Shown here: piece after piece, positions 56,915 through 64,000 of the stretch
Layout: every line of letters starts with the position of its first letter
How positions within the stretch are numbered: the first letter of the stretch is position 1
From: Streptomyces agglomeratus
Lineage (GTDB): Bacteria > Actinomycetota > Actinomycetes > Streptomycetales > Streptomycetaceae
Direction of reading: 5' to 3'
Assembly: GCF_001746415.1 (NCBI RefSeq)
Contig: NZ_MEHJ01000001.1
Coordinates: forward strand, 5,958,501-6,022,500
Length of the DNA stretch: 64,000 nt
Position numbers and translations under genes: made by a program
Notes under the pieces: model-generated
What the model saw: only the letters and a program-made list of their open reading frames with translations
Databases searched by the model: none
Told to the model about the DNA's origin: nothing

Positions 56915-57231
56915 TGGCCTTCGTCAAAGCCTGTGCGCTGAGTGAGCTGGAGGACGACACCCCGAAACGGGTGGAGCTCGACGGCACACCGGTGTCCGTC
57001 GTCCGTACCGAGGGCGAGGTGTACGCGATCAACGACATCTGCTCGCACGCGAACGTCTCCCTCTCGGAGGGCGAGGTGGAGGACTGCATGATCGAGTGCT
57101 GGCTGCACGGCTCCAGCTTCGACCTCCGCACCGGCAAGCCCTCCGGCCTTCCCGCGACGCGCCCCGTCCCCGTATACCCCGTCAAGATCGAAGGGGACGA
57201 TGTGCTCGTCTCCGTCACACAGGAGTCCTGA
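56914..57231 (+). CDS. Rieske-type non-heme ferredoxin of the suf operon
   Basis: This 105-residue soluble protein has one Rieske domain: ligands C43 and H45 (CSHA) and C62 and H65 (CWLHGS). The extra disulfide cysteines of high-potential Rieske proteins are absent, as in dioxygenase-type ferredoxins. It could supply electrons for cluster assembly. Position between sufD and sufC is a conserved actinobacterial feature. It starts at ATG 56914 overlapping the sufD stop, and sufC begins 7 bp downstream. Confidence 0.93.
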   Translation: MAFVKACALSELEDDTPKRVELDGTPVSVVRTEGEVYAINDICSHANVSLSEGEVEDCMIECWLHGSSFDLRTGKPSGLPATRPVPVYPVKIEGDDVLVSVTQES

Positions 57232-57238
57232 GACACCC

Positions 57239-58030
57239 ATGGCAACGCTTGAAATCCGCGACCTGCACGTTTCCGTCGAGGCCGACAACTCCTCCAAGGA
57301 GATCCTCAAGGGCGTCGACCTGACCGTGAAGCAGGGCGAGACCCACGCCATCATGGGCCCCAACGGCTCCGGCAAGTCCACCCTCGCGTACTCGATCGCC
57401 GGTCACCCCAAGTACACGATCACCAGCGGCACCGTCACCCTCGACGGCGAGGACGTCCTCGCGATGTCCGTCGACGAGCGCGCCCGCGCCGGCATGTTCC
57501 TCGCCATGCAGTACCCGGTCGAGGTCCCCGGCGTCTCGGTCTCCAACTTCCTCCGTACGTCGGCGACGGCGATCCGCGGCGAGGCCCCCAAGCTGCGTAC
57601 GTGGGTGAAGGAGGTCAAGACGGCCATGGAGACCCTCCAGATGGACCCGGCCTTCGCCGAGCGCAACGTCAACGAGGGCTTCTCCGGCGGTGAGAAGAAG
57701 CGCCACGAGATCCTCCAGCTGGAGCTCCTCAAGCCGAAGATCGCGATCCTCGACGAGACCGACTCCGGCCTCGACGTCGACGCCCTGCGCCAGGTCTCCG
57801 AGGGCGTCAACCGCGTCCACGCGAGCGGCGAGGTCGGCACGCTGCTGATCACGCACTACACGCGCATCCTGCGCTACATCAAGCCGGACTTCGTGCACGT
57901 CTTCGCCAAGGGCAGGATCGTGGCGTCCGGTGGCCCGGAGCTCGCCGACAAGCTCGAGGCCGAGGGCTACGAGGAGTACACGAAGGGCGCCCCCGTGAGC
58001 GGAGCGACCTCAGAGGAGGACGTCGCGTGA
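57239..58030 (+). CDS. sufC: Fe-S cluster assembly ATPase SufC
   Basis: This 263-residue ABC-type ATPase of the SufBC2D scaffold has Walker A GPNGSGKST near residue 41, the signature FSGGEKKRHEILQ near 150, Walker B AILDETDSGLDVDAL and H-loop ITHYTRIL. The SufC-specific ETDSGLD replaces the transporter-type D-loop. It is coupled to sufS by GTGA overlap at 58027. Confidence 0.97.
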   Translation: MATLEIRDLHVSVEADNSSKEILKGVDLTVKQGETHAIMGPNGSGKSTLAYSIAGHPKYTITSGTVTLDGEDVLAMSVDERARAGMFLAMQYPVEVPGVSVSNFLRTSATAIRGEAPKLRTWVKEVKTAMETLQMDPAFAERNVNEGFSGGEKKRHEILQLELLKPKIAILDETDSGLDVDALRQVSEGVNRVHASGEVGTLLITHYTRILRYIKPDFVHVFAKGRIVASGGPELADKLEAEGYEEYTKGAPVSGATSEEDVA

Positions 58031-59283
58031 CACAGCTGCCGGGCCTTCTCGACACCGAGGCGATCCGCAAGGACTTCCCGATCCTGGATCGCACGATCCA
58101 CGACGGCAAGAAGATCGTTTACCTGGACAACGCGGCGACTTCGCAGAAGCCGCGCCAGGTCCTCGACGCGCTGAACGCGTACTACGAGCAGAGCAACGCC
58201 AACGTCCACCGCGGCGTTCACGTGCTCGCCGAGGAGGCCACGGCGCTGTACGAGGGCGCCCGCGACAAGGTCGCCGCCTTCATCAACGCGCCGAGCCGCG
58301 ACGAGGTCATCTTCACGAAGAACGCCTCCGAGTCGCTCAACCTCGTGGCGAACATGCTGGGCTGGGCCGACGAGCCCTACCGCGTGGACGCCGAGACCGA
58401 GATCGTCATCACGGAGATGGAGCACCACTCCAACATCGTCCCGTGGCAGCTGCTCTCGCAGCGCACCGGCGCGAAGCTGAAGTGGTTCGGCATCACCGAC
58501 GACGGCCGCCTCGACCTGTCCGACATCGACGAGATCATCACCGAGAAGACGAAGATCGTCTCCTTCACGCTGGTCTCGAACATCATGGGCACGGTCAACC
58601 CGGTCGAGACGATCATCCGCCGCGCGCAGGAGGTCGGCGCGCTGGTGTGCATCGACGCCTCGCAGGCGGCGCCGCACATGCCCCTCGACGTACAGGCGCT
58701 CCAGGCCGACTTCGTGGCCTTCACCGGACACAAGATGGTCGGCCCGACCGGCATCGGCGTGTTGTGGGGACGCCAGGAGCTGCTGGAGGACCTTCCGCCG
58801 TTCCTCGGCGGCGGCGAGATGATCGAGACCGTGTCGATGAGCTCGTCGACGTACGCTCCCGCTCCGCACAAGTTCGAGGCCGGTACGCCCCCGATCGCCC
58901 AGGCCGTCGGCCTCGGCGCGGCCGTGGACTACCTCAGCGCGATCGGCATGGACAAGATCGCCGCCCACGAGCACGCGATCACCGAGTACGCGATCAAGCG
59001 CCTCTCGGAGGTCGAGGGCCTGCGGATCATCGGCCCGACGACTTCCGAGGACCGCGGCGCGACGATCTCGTTCACGCTCGGCGACATCCACCCGCACGAC
59101 GTGGGCCAGGTCCTCGACGAGCTGGGCATCGCGGTCCGGGTCGGACACCACTGCGCGCGGCCCGTCTGCCTGCGGTACGGAATTCCTGCGACCACGCGAG
59201 CGTCGTTCTATCTGTACTCCACGCCGGCCGAGGTCGACGCCCTGGTCGACGGCCTGGAGCACGTCCGGAACTTCTTCGGTTAA
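58027..59283 (+). CDS. sufS: Cysteine desulfurase SufS
   Basis: This PLP enzyme releases sulfur from cysteine as a persulfide. The 418-residue protein has VYLDNAATSQKP (31-42), the substrate-binding EMEHHSNIVPW, the PLP lysine K236 in FTGHKMVGPTG and the persulfide-bearing C376 in RVGHHCARPVC. The group II desulfurase pattern with a short Cys loop fits a partner SufU, which follows 12 bp downstream. GTG 58027 overlaps the sufC stop. Confidence 0.96.
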   Translation: MTQLPGLLDTEAIRKDFPILDRTIHDGKKIVYLDNAATSQKPRQVLDALNAYYEQSNANVHRGVHVLAEEATALYEGARDKVAAFINAPSRDEVIFTKNASESLNLVANMLGWADEPYRVDAETEIVITEMEHHSNIVPWQLLSQRTGAKLKWFGITDDGRLDLSDIDEIITEKTKIVSFTLVSNIMGTVNPVETIIRRAQEVGALVCIDASQAAPHMPLDVQALQADFVAFTGHKMVGPTGIGVLWGRQELLEDLPPFLGGGEMIETVSMSSSTYAPAPHKFEAGTPPIAQAVGLGAAVDYLSAIGMDKIAAHEHAITEYAIKRLSEVEGLRIIGPTTSEDRGATISFTLGDIHPHDVGQVLDELGIAVRVGHHCARPVCLRYGIPATTRASFYLYSTPAEVDALVDGLEHVRNFFG

Positions 59284-59295
59284 GGGCTGGGGATC

Positions 59296-59760
59296 GTGAA
59301 GCTTGATTCGATGTACCAGGAAGTCATCCTGGACCACTACAAGCACCCGCACGGGCGGGGCTTGCGGGACGGCGACGCCGAGGTGCACCACGTCAATCCG
59401 ACGTGCGGCGACGAGATCACGCTGCGCGTGAAGTACGACGGTGCGACGGTCGCCGACGTCTCGTACGAGGGCCAGGGCTGTTCCATCAGCCAGGCCAGCG
59501 CCTCCGTGCTGAACGATCTGCTGGTCGGCAAGGAGCTGGCCGAGGCCCAGAAGATCCAGGCGACCTTCCTGGAGCTGATGCAGTCCAAGGGCCAGATCGA
59601 GCCGGACGACGCGATGGAGGAGGTACTGGAGGACGCGGTCGCGTTCGCCGGTGTCTCGAAATACCCGGCGCGCGTGAAGTGTGCTCTGCTGAGCTGGATG
59701 GCATGGAAGGACGCGACGTCCCAGGCACTGGGCGACGGCGCCGAGAGGAAGACCGCATGA
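59296..59760 (+). CDS. sufU: Sulfur transfer protein SufU
   Basis: This 154-residue zinc-dependent sulfur carrier accepts persulfide from SufS. Ligands C37 and D39 (NPTCGDEI), C62 (GQGCSISQAS) and C129 (RVKCALLSW) match the SufU zinc site. The 18-20-residue insert between these motifs separates SufU from IscU, and a helix near 85-115 fits it. GTG 59296 is followed by coupling to the next gene (ATGA at 59757). Confidence 0.95.
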   Translation: MKLDSMYQEVILDHYKHPHGRGLRDGDAEVHHVNPTCGDEITLRVKYDGATVADVSYEGQGCSISQASASVLNDLLVGKELAEAQKIQATFLELMQSKGQIEPDDAMEEVLEDAVAFAGVSKYPARVKCALLSWMAWKDATSQALGDGAERKTA

Positions 59761-60107
59761 GCGAGAACGCTGCACCCACCGAGAGCGTCACGACCAAGCC
59801 CGCCTCCGAGGAGGAGGTCCGCGAGGCCCTGTACGACGTGGTCGACCCCGAGCTGGGCATCGACGTCGTCAATCTCGGCCTGATCTACGGCATTCACGTC
59901 GACGACGCGAACATCGCCACGCTCGACATGACGCTGACGTCCGCGGCCTGCCCGCTGACCGACGTCATCGAGGACCAGGCGAAGTCGGCGACCGAGGGCA
60001 TCGTCAACGAGCTGAAGATCAACTGGGTCTGGATGCCGCCGTGGGGCCCGGACAAGATCACCGACGACGGCCGCGAGCAGCTCCGCGCGCTCGGTTTCAA
60101 CGTCTGA
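59757..60107 (+). CDS. sufT: SufT/MIP18-family (DUF59) Fe-S maturation protein
   Basis: This 116-residue DUF59 protein shows the family core VREALYDVVDPELGIDVVNLGLIYG, the conserved LTSAACPLTDVIEDQ with reactive Cys, and WVWMPPWGPDKITDDGREQLRALGF. The family helps insert clusters into target proteins. It ends the suf operon, translationally coupled to sufU, and is followed by the 25-bp stem terminator. Confidence 0.93.
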   Translation: MSENAAPTESVTTKPASEEEVREALYDVVDPELGIDVVNLGLIYGIHVDDANIATLDMTLTSAACPLTDVIEDQAKSATEGIVNELKINWVWMPPWGPDKITDDGREQLRALGFNV

Positions 60108-60137
60108 GACACCTGCGACGTACGAGGCGTACGTCGA

Positions 60138-60192
60138 GCACGGCATGCGAGAGGCCCCCGGCAGTGCGCCGGGGGCCTCTCGCATGCCGTGC
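60138..60192. terminator. Perfect 25-bp stem terminator closing the suf operon
   Basis: Bases 60138-60162 pair without mismatch to 60168-60192 around the 5-nt loop AGTGC; the arm begins GCACGGCATGCG. It sits between convergent sufT and the membrane protein gene, ending 1 bp before the latter's stop codon. Confidence 0.92.
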
Positions 60193-60193
60193 G

Positions 60194-61306
60194 TCAGTGC
60201 GGTGCCCCCGCCGCCTCGGCGAGGGCCGGGGCCAGGTTCTCCCTGCGGATGCGCTGGTCGACGTAGAGCAGGCCGGTCACCACCTGCGGGTAGGTGGTGG
60301 CGATGATCTGGCTGATGATGCTGCCCAGCATGATGAACAGCAGGTAGCCGGCCATCGCGGTGAGGGCCTCCCCGGCGCTCGGGTCCGCTCCCGCCCCGGC
60401 CATACCGGGCATGCTCGTCAACATGCCGATGATCGTGAGCGGGAACTGCACGATGTAGCCGGCGACCGTGGCGATGAGCCAGGCCAGCGCGCTGATGCCG
60501 AAGATCCGCCACCAGGAGCCCTTCACTAGCCGGGCCGAGCGGCGCAGCGCGGCGACGGGCCGCTGGGACTCGAAGACGACGGCGGCCGGGGCCAGGCTGA
60601 ACGTCACCCACACCCAGACCGCCACGGGGAAGCACGCCAGCATCAGGACGAAGCCCAACGCGACCCACGCCCCGGGGACGTCGTCCGAGGTGAACGACAC
60701 GATCAGCAGGACGTAGCTGCCCAGGAAGACGCCCATGACCAACGCCGCGACGAGCCAGGGCAGCAGCATCGCGCCGATCACCGCGGGCACCCGGCCCCAG
60801 GAGCGCCGCCACACCGTGCCGAGTGTCGTACGGCGGCCGAGTATCGCGTCCTGGAGCACGGCGGGGCAGGCTGCCATGATCGCCGCGCTGGCGACCACCA
60901 TGGCCAGGACGGCGACGACGCACACGAGGGCGAACGCGACGATCAGGGGCGCCGCGACGTCGGAGCCGAACGACTCGTCGTACTCGTCGATGTCGACCAC
61001 CTTGCTCAGGGTGTCGCTCGTCGCGGAGTAGGCGACCAGCACGGCCGCCAGCGTCACCAGGAGCGCTCCGCCGTACATCAGCACGGCTATGCCGAACAGC
61101 TGCTTCCAGTAACGGCCCACCGTGCTCATGGAGCCGCCGATGACGTCCCCGAGCGAGAGCGGCGCCAGCGGGATCACCCCGGGCTTGGGCGGGGGAGGGG
61201 GCGGCATCCAGCCGCCGCCCCAGCCGGGTGGCGGGGGGTAAGGGGGTCCTGCGTGGGGTCCGCCGCCGTGGGGGCCGTTCCAGCCCGAATCGTGCGCCAC
61301 TCTCAC
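60194..61306 (-). CDS. Multi-pass membrane protein with Pro/Gly-rich N-terminus
   Basis: This 370-residue protein has a cytoplasmic Pro/Gly-rich head (GGGPHAGPPYPPPPGWGGG, then a run of six Pro) followed by about six to eight helices from residue 60. Motifs include PLSLGDVIGGSMSTVGRYWKQLFG near 48 and RSARLVKGSWWRIFGISALAWLIA near 255. This resembles the actinobacterial glycerophosphoryl-diester phosphodiesterase membrane-domain proteins, which lack the catalytic domain. GTG 61306 is the likely start; GTG 61300 is possible. The function is unknown. It is divergent from the SMR pump and ends at the suf terminator. Confidence 0.75.
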   Translation of the reverse strand: MRVAHDSGWNGPHGGGPHAGPPYPPPPGWGGGWMPPPPPPKPGVIPLAPLSLGDVIGGSMSTVGRYWKQLFGIAVLMYGGALLVTLAAVLVAYSATSDTLSKVVDIDEYDESFGSDVAAPLIVAFALVCVVAVLAMVVASAAIMAACPAVLQDAILGRRTTLGTVWRRSWGRVPAVIGAMLLPWLVAALVMGVFLGSYVLLIVSFTSDDVPGAWVALGFVLMLACFPVAVWVWVTFSLAPAAVVFESQRPVAALRRSARLVKGSWWRIFGISALAWLIATVAGYIVQFPLTIIGMLTSMPGMAGAGADPSAGEALTAMAGYLLFIMLGSIISQIIATTYPQVVTGLLYVDQRIRRENLAPALAEAAGAPH

Positions 61307-61390
61307 TCCGTTGCGTTCCAGGCCCTGACCGGGCGCTACACCGTATCCGGTGGCTGTCGCCCGGTGGAACGGAGTTGTTGCGCCCGTCGA

Positions 61391-61430
61391 TGCGTACAGC
61401 CGTACACACGTATGTGTACAGTCGTACGCA
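61391..61430. promoter_or_regulatory. 40-bp operator-like dyad before the SMR-TetR operon
   Basis: An 18-bp arm (61391-61408, starts TGCGTACAGCC) and its partner (61413-61430, ends GTCGTACGCA) match at 15 of 18 positions around the centre CGTA. The dyad ends on the first base of the SMR start codon. A possible -10 TACAGT lies inside it (61417-61422), suggesting a leaderless transcript. The TetR protein encoded in the same operon is the likely ligand. Confidence 0.65.
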
Positions 61431-61756
61431 TGCCCACGCCCTACGTCTTGCTGGCCGCCGCCATCGCGGCGGAGGTGGCCGGTACGACGGCCATGAAGTA
61501 CAGCGACGGATTCACCAGACTGTGGCCCTCACTGGGCACGGCAGCCGGTTATCTGCTCGCCTTCACCCTGCTCGCGCAGACCCTCAAGTCCATGTCCGTG
61601 GGCACCGCCTACGCGATCTGGGCGGGCGTCGGGACCGCGGCGGTGGCCGCCATCGGCATGCTCTTCCTCGGGGAGTCCGCGAACGCCGTCAAGCTGGTGG
61701 GAATCGGTCTGGTCATCGTCGGCGTAATCCTCCTCAACGTCGGCGGCGCGCACTGA
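61430..61756 (+). CDS. SMR-family multidrug efflux protein (EmrE/QacE-like)
   Basis: This 108-residue protein has four helices and the essential membrane-embedded glutamate E15 (AAIAAEVAGTTAMKYSDGFTRL). It also has the conserved AYAIWAGVGTA and the C-terminal LVGIGLVIVGVILLNVGG. It forms an antiparallel dimer that expels cationic drugs in exchange for protons. ATG 61430 has no ribosome-binding site, consistent with a leaderless start. It touches the TetR gene by one base (TGATG). Confidence 0.93.
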   Translation: MPTPYVLLAAAIAAEVAGTTAMKYSDGFTRLWPSLGTAAGYLLAFTLLAQTLKSMSVGTAYAIWAGVGTAAVAAIGMLFLGESANAVKLVGIGLVIVGVILLNVGGAH

Positions 61757-62301
61757 TGGCCCGCCGCTACGACCCCGGGCGCCGGCAACGCATCGTCGAC
61801 GCCGCGATACGGGTCGTCGCGAGCAAGGGCATCGCCGGGCTGAGCCACCGGTCCGTCGCGGCCGAGGCCGATGTGCCGCTCGGCTCGACGACGTACCACT
61901 TCACGACCCTCGACGAACTGCTGGTCGCCGCGCTGCGGCAGGCGGGCGAAGGCTTCGCGAAGGCGGTGGGCGCGCGCGGCGCGTTCGACGACCCGCGGGC
62001 CGATCTCGCCGGCGAACTCGCCGGGTTGCTGGGGGAGTGGCTGTCCGGGGACCGTACCGGCGTGGAGCTGGAGTACGAGCTCTACCTGGCCGCGCTCCGT
62101 CGGCCCGCCCTGCGCCCCGTCGCCGCCGAATGGTGCGAGGGCCTGGCCGCCCGGCTGGCGCCGCGCACGGACCCGGTCACGGCGCGGGCGCTGGTGGCAC
62201 TGATGGACGGCATCTGTCTCCAGGTGCTGCTGACGGGCGTGGAGTACGACGCGGTGTACGCGCGGGAGATGCTGGCGCGGGTCATCGCGGGCCGGACCTG
62301 A
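61756..62301 (+). CDS. TetR-family transcriptional regulator
   Basis: This 181-residue protein has an N-terminal TetR helix-turn-helix (RIVDAAIRVVASKGIAGLSHRSVAAEADVPLGSTTYHFTTLDELL, residues 12-56) and an all-helical ligand domain. It follows the SMR gene with a one-base overlap and probably represses the operon through the 40-bp dyad upstream. The inducer would be an exported drug. It ends convergent to the HxlR-peroxiredoxin gene, with a 20-bp overlap of the two coding ends. Confidence 0.92.
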   Translation: MARRYDPGRRQRIVDAAIRVVASKGIAGLSHRSVAAEADVPLGSTTYHFTTLDELLVAALRQAGEGFAKAVGARGAFDDPRADLAGELAGLLGEWLSGDRTGVELEYELYLAALRRPALRPVAAEWCEGLAARLAPRTDPVTARALVALMDGICLQVLLTGVEYDAVYAREMLARVIAGRT

Positions 62302-63169
62302 CGGTGGCCAGCGCCGTCTCGACGCCCGCCACGATGTCCGTGACCGGGTAGGCGACCTGACGGACCGTACGGTCGCGCTCCACGACCAGCGTCAGCCGCT
62401 TCAGACGGCTGACGCCCGCCGCCCGGAACGTCGGCAGGCGCAGCGCGGCCGCCAGGGTCAGGTCCGCGTCCGACAGCAGCGGGAAGTCCAGCCGCTCCGA
62501 GTCGGCGAACGCCCGCTGTTCGTCCGGGCGCTGGACGGAAACCCCGCGCACGCTCGCCCCGGCGGCGGTGAACTCGGCCGACCGGTCGCGGAACGTGCGG
62601 GATTCCAGGGTGCAGCCGGGGGCGCCGGGGATCTCGGACCAGCCGGGCGGATACGACTCGGGGCGGGCGTACGCGCCCGGGAAGCAGTACAGGACGGTGT
62701 ACGGCGTGTCCGCGACCGGGTCGCGCGAGTCGCCGTTCAGGTCGAGGAGCCGAAGCTCCGGCAGGCGCGTGCCGACGAGTCCGTGCACGCGCTCGGCCTC
62801 GCGTGAGACCTCCGCCGCTGTCGCCGTCGTCTCGCCGTCTCCGAGCAGCCAGGTGTCGCCCCAGTCCTGGAGGGAGATCAGTACGGGCAGCAGGGCTCGG
62901 CCGCGCCGGGTGAGGCGGTACTCGTACCGGACGGGCCGGTCCTGGTACGCCTCGCGCGTCAGTACGTCCGCGTCGACCAACAGCCGCAGCCGCTCGGCGA
63001 GCACCTTGCGGGACATGCCGGTCTCCGCCTGGAGCGCGTCGAAGCGGTGCACCCCGCGGGCCGCGTCGCGCACGATCAGCAGGGTCCACCAGTCGCCGAC
63101 GACGTCGAGGGCCCGGGCGATGGCGCAGTCGGCGTCGTCGAGGCGGGTGCGTTGTGCCATGGCTCTCAT
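62282..63169 (-). CDS. HxlR-type regulator fused to peroxiredoxin
   Basis: This 295-residue protein joins two domains. Residues 10-105 form an HxlR winged helix (CAIARALDVVGDWWTLLIVRDA; SRKVLAERLRLLVDADVLTRE; YEYRLTRRGRALLPVL). C15 lies at the N-terminal position where HxlR sensors such as HypR and YodB carry their redox Cys. Residues 130-290 are an AhpC/TSA peroxiredoxin of PrxQ/BCP type. TVLYCFPGAYARPESYPP carries C162 and PGAPGCTLESRTFRD carries peroxidatic C186, with an enlarged loop between them. ATG 63169 is preferred; ATG 63160 is possible. A 25-bp palindrome lies 14 bp upstream. It probably senses peroxide or electrophiles and controls itself and the divergent transporter. Confidence 0.88.
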   Translation of the reverse strand: MRAMAQRTRLDDADCAIARALDVVGDWWTLLIVRDAARGVHRFDALQAETGMSRKVLAERLRLLVDADVLTREAYQDRPVRYEYRLTRRGRALLPVLISLQDWGDTWLLGDGETTATAAEVSREAERVHGLVGTRLPELRLLDLNGDSRDPVADTPYTVLYCFPGAYARPESYPPGWSEIPGAPGCTLESRTFRDRSAEFTAAGASVRGVSVQRPDEQRAFADSERLDFPLLSDADLTLAAALRLPTFRAAGVSRLKRLTLVVERDRTVRQVAYPVTDIVAGVETALATVRSGPR

Positions 63170-63182
63170 GCTGGCATAGTCC

Positions 63183-63207
63183 AGTGAGTTCCCAAAGGGA
63201 ACGCACT
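63183..63207. promoter_or_regulatory. 25-bp palindrome between HxlR-peroxiredoxin and MFS genes
   Basis: AGTG-A-GTTCCC-AAA-GGGAAC-G-CACT: the inner arms 63188-63193/63197-63202 and outer arms 63183-63186/63204-63207 pair perfectly around AAA. Placed between divergent genes, it is the probable operator of the HxlR fusion protein. Confidence 0.7.
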
Positions 63208-63233
63208 CGTACGCACGCAGGGGGCGGGGCAGG

Positions 63234-64000
63234 TTGGGGTCACTTCGGGACGTACCCAAGGCCGTACGGCACTTGGCGTTCGGCATCTTCTTCAACAGTG
63301 CCGTCGCCTTCACCTTCATCTATCTCTTCGTGTACCTGACGGACGAGCGCGGCCTGGCCGTCGCACAGGCGGGCGTCATCAGCGGCATCGGGGGCGTGGG
63401 CCTGGTCGCGGGAAACTTCACCGCGGGCTGGTTCGGCGACCGCTTCGGCCACCGGCGCACACTGCTGACCGCATCCGTCCTCGCCGGCGCCGGGCTGGTC
63501 GCGCTGCCCGCCCTGCCGGACCCGCTCCTGTACGCCGTGCTGCCGCTGGCCCAGTACGCCCAGGGCGCCGTGCGCGCCGCGAACTCCGCACTCATCGCGG
63601 TCTCCGTGCCCGACGGCTCGCGCCGCCAGGGCTTCGCCGTGATGCGGGTGGCCGGGAACGCGGGCTTCACGGTCGGGGCGCCGCTCGGGGCGCTGGTGTC
63701 GGCCGAGTTCTCGTACACGGTGATCTTCGTCGCGGACGGCATCGGCACGTTGCTCTTCGCTCTGTACGCGGCGATGGTCCTTCCCCTGGCCCGCCCCGCC
63801 GCCCGGCGCCACGAGAGCCGGCCCGCGCCGGGTGTCTGGCGGGAGCTGCGGGCGCGCCCGGCCGTCCTCGTCCTCCTCGTGTCCGTCTTCTTCGCGGACA
63901 TCGTCTACCGGCAGCTGTTCTCCACCGTCCCGGTCTTCCTCGGCGACCACGGCATGGACACCCGCGCGTACGGCTGGCTGATCGCCGTCAACGGAGCGGT
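63234..64000 (+). CDS. MFS transporter, N-terminal part (runs off the window)
   Basis: An open frame from 63234 to the window end encodes at least 255 residues of an MFS transporter: LAFGIFFNSAVAFTFIYLFVYLTD (TM1), then the motif A loop GWFGDRFGHRR near residue 70 and six or more further helices. Upstream in the frame only TTG 63234 is a reasonable start, with AGGGGG 9 nt before it; a later start at TTG 63273 would cut into TM1. It is divergent from the HxlR-peroxiredoxin gene and shares its palindrome, so it is probably part of the same stress-responsive unit. The substrate is unknown. Confidence 0.85.
   Translation, partial: MGSLRDVPKAVRHLAFGIFFNSAVAFTFIYLFVYLTDERGLAVAQAGVISGIGGVGLVAGNFTAGWFGDRFGHRRTLLTASVLAGAGLVALPALPDPLLYAVLPLAQYAQGAVRAANSALIAVSVPDGSRRQGFAVMRVAGNAGFTVGAPLGALVSAEFSYTVIFVADGIGTLLFALYAAMVLPLARPAARRHESRPAPGVWRELRARPAVLVLLVSVFFADIVYRQLFSTVPVFLGDHGMDTRAYGWLIAVNGA

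Overview
The window is a high-GC chromosomal segment from an actinomycete, almost certainly a Streptomyces. The evidence is strong G/C bias at third codon positions, frequent GTG starts (and a TTG start at zwf), WhiA, an RbpA-family protein, mycothiol-type enzyme families and a Suf operon led by SufR. As far as I recall, the order uvrA - uvrC-rapZ-yvcK-whiA - gap-pgk-tpiA-secG - pgi - pgl/opcA/zwf/tal/tkt - ctaB/ctaA - suf matches the conserved core of the S. coelicolor chromosome. I see no rRNA or tRNA genes, no CRISPR array, no insertion sequence and no prophage.

Layout. 1-12.5 kb: the end of an FtsK/SpoIIIE-like ATPase gene; a TerC-family membrane protein behind a yybP-ykoY (Mn2+) riboswitch; a frameshifted MHS-type transporter; a metallo-beta-lactamase-fold hydrolase; a mycothiol-dependent isomerase-family protein; uvrA; a 17-bp tandem-repeat patch; a PfkB sugar kinase; a Rieske lipoprotein; an HTH regulator; and a secreted papain-like protease followed by a membrane-anchored partner. 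12.5-17.6 kb: the overlapping uvrC-rapZ-yvcK-whiA operon. 17.7-30.2 kb: a large secreted M14 carboxypeptidase, the glycolytic genes gap, pgk and tpiA, secG, an RbpA paralogue, an MFS transporter, pgi and a pair of bacterial PH-domain membrane proteins. 30.3-41 kb: a PadR-controlled ABC exporter, an orphan solute-binding protein whose lipobox Cys is replaced by Tyr, and an alpha-glucosidase/ABC sugar-import operon with no ATPase gene. One permease of that operon carries an inserted extracytoplasmic domain.

41-47.6 kb is a minus-strand pentose-phosphate operon (tkt-tal-zwf-opcA-pgl). 47.9-53.2 kb holds heme O synthase (ctaB), two small or uncertain genes, heme A synthase (ctaA) and an ABC-2 exporter. 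53.5-60.1 kb is the complete Fe-S assembly operon sufR-B-D-ferredoxin-C-S-U-T, with a CAAC-N6-GTTG operator at the sufR start, closed by a perfect 25-bp stem terminator. 60.2-64 kb holds a multi-pass membrane protein, an SMR efflux pump with its TetR regulator and a 40-bp operator-like dyad, an HxlR regulator fused to a peroxiredoxin with its own 25-bp palindrome, and the start of an MFS transporter.

Functionally the window joins central carbon metabolism (glycolysis, oxidative pentose phosphate pathway), nucleotide excision repair, heme/cytochrome oxidase and Fe-S biogenesis. Around these are small self-regulated transport units. The least ordinary signals are the riboswitch whose 3' strand can pair instead with the terC ribosome-binding site, the HxlR-peroxiredoxin fusion, the ABC permease with an inserted beta-domain, the Cys-to-Tyr lipobox, the protease/anchored-protein pair and the 17-bp repeat patch.
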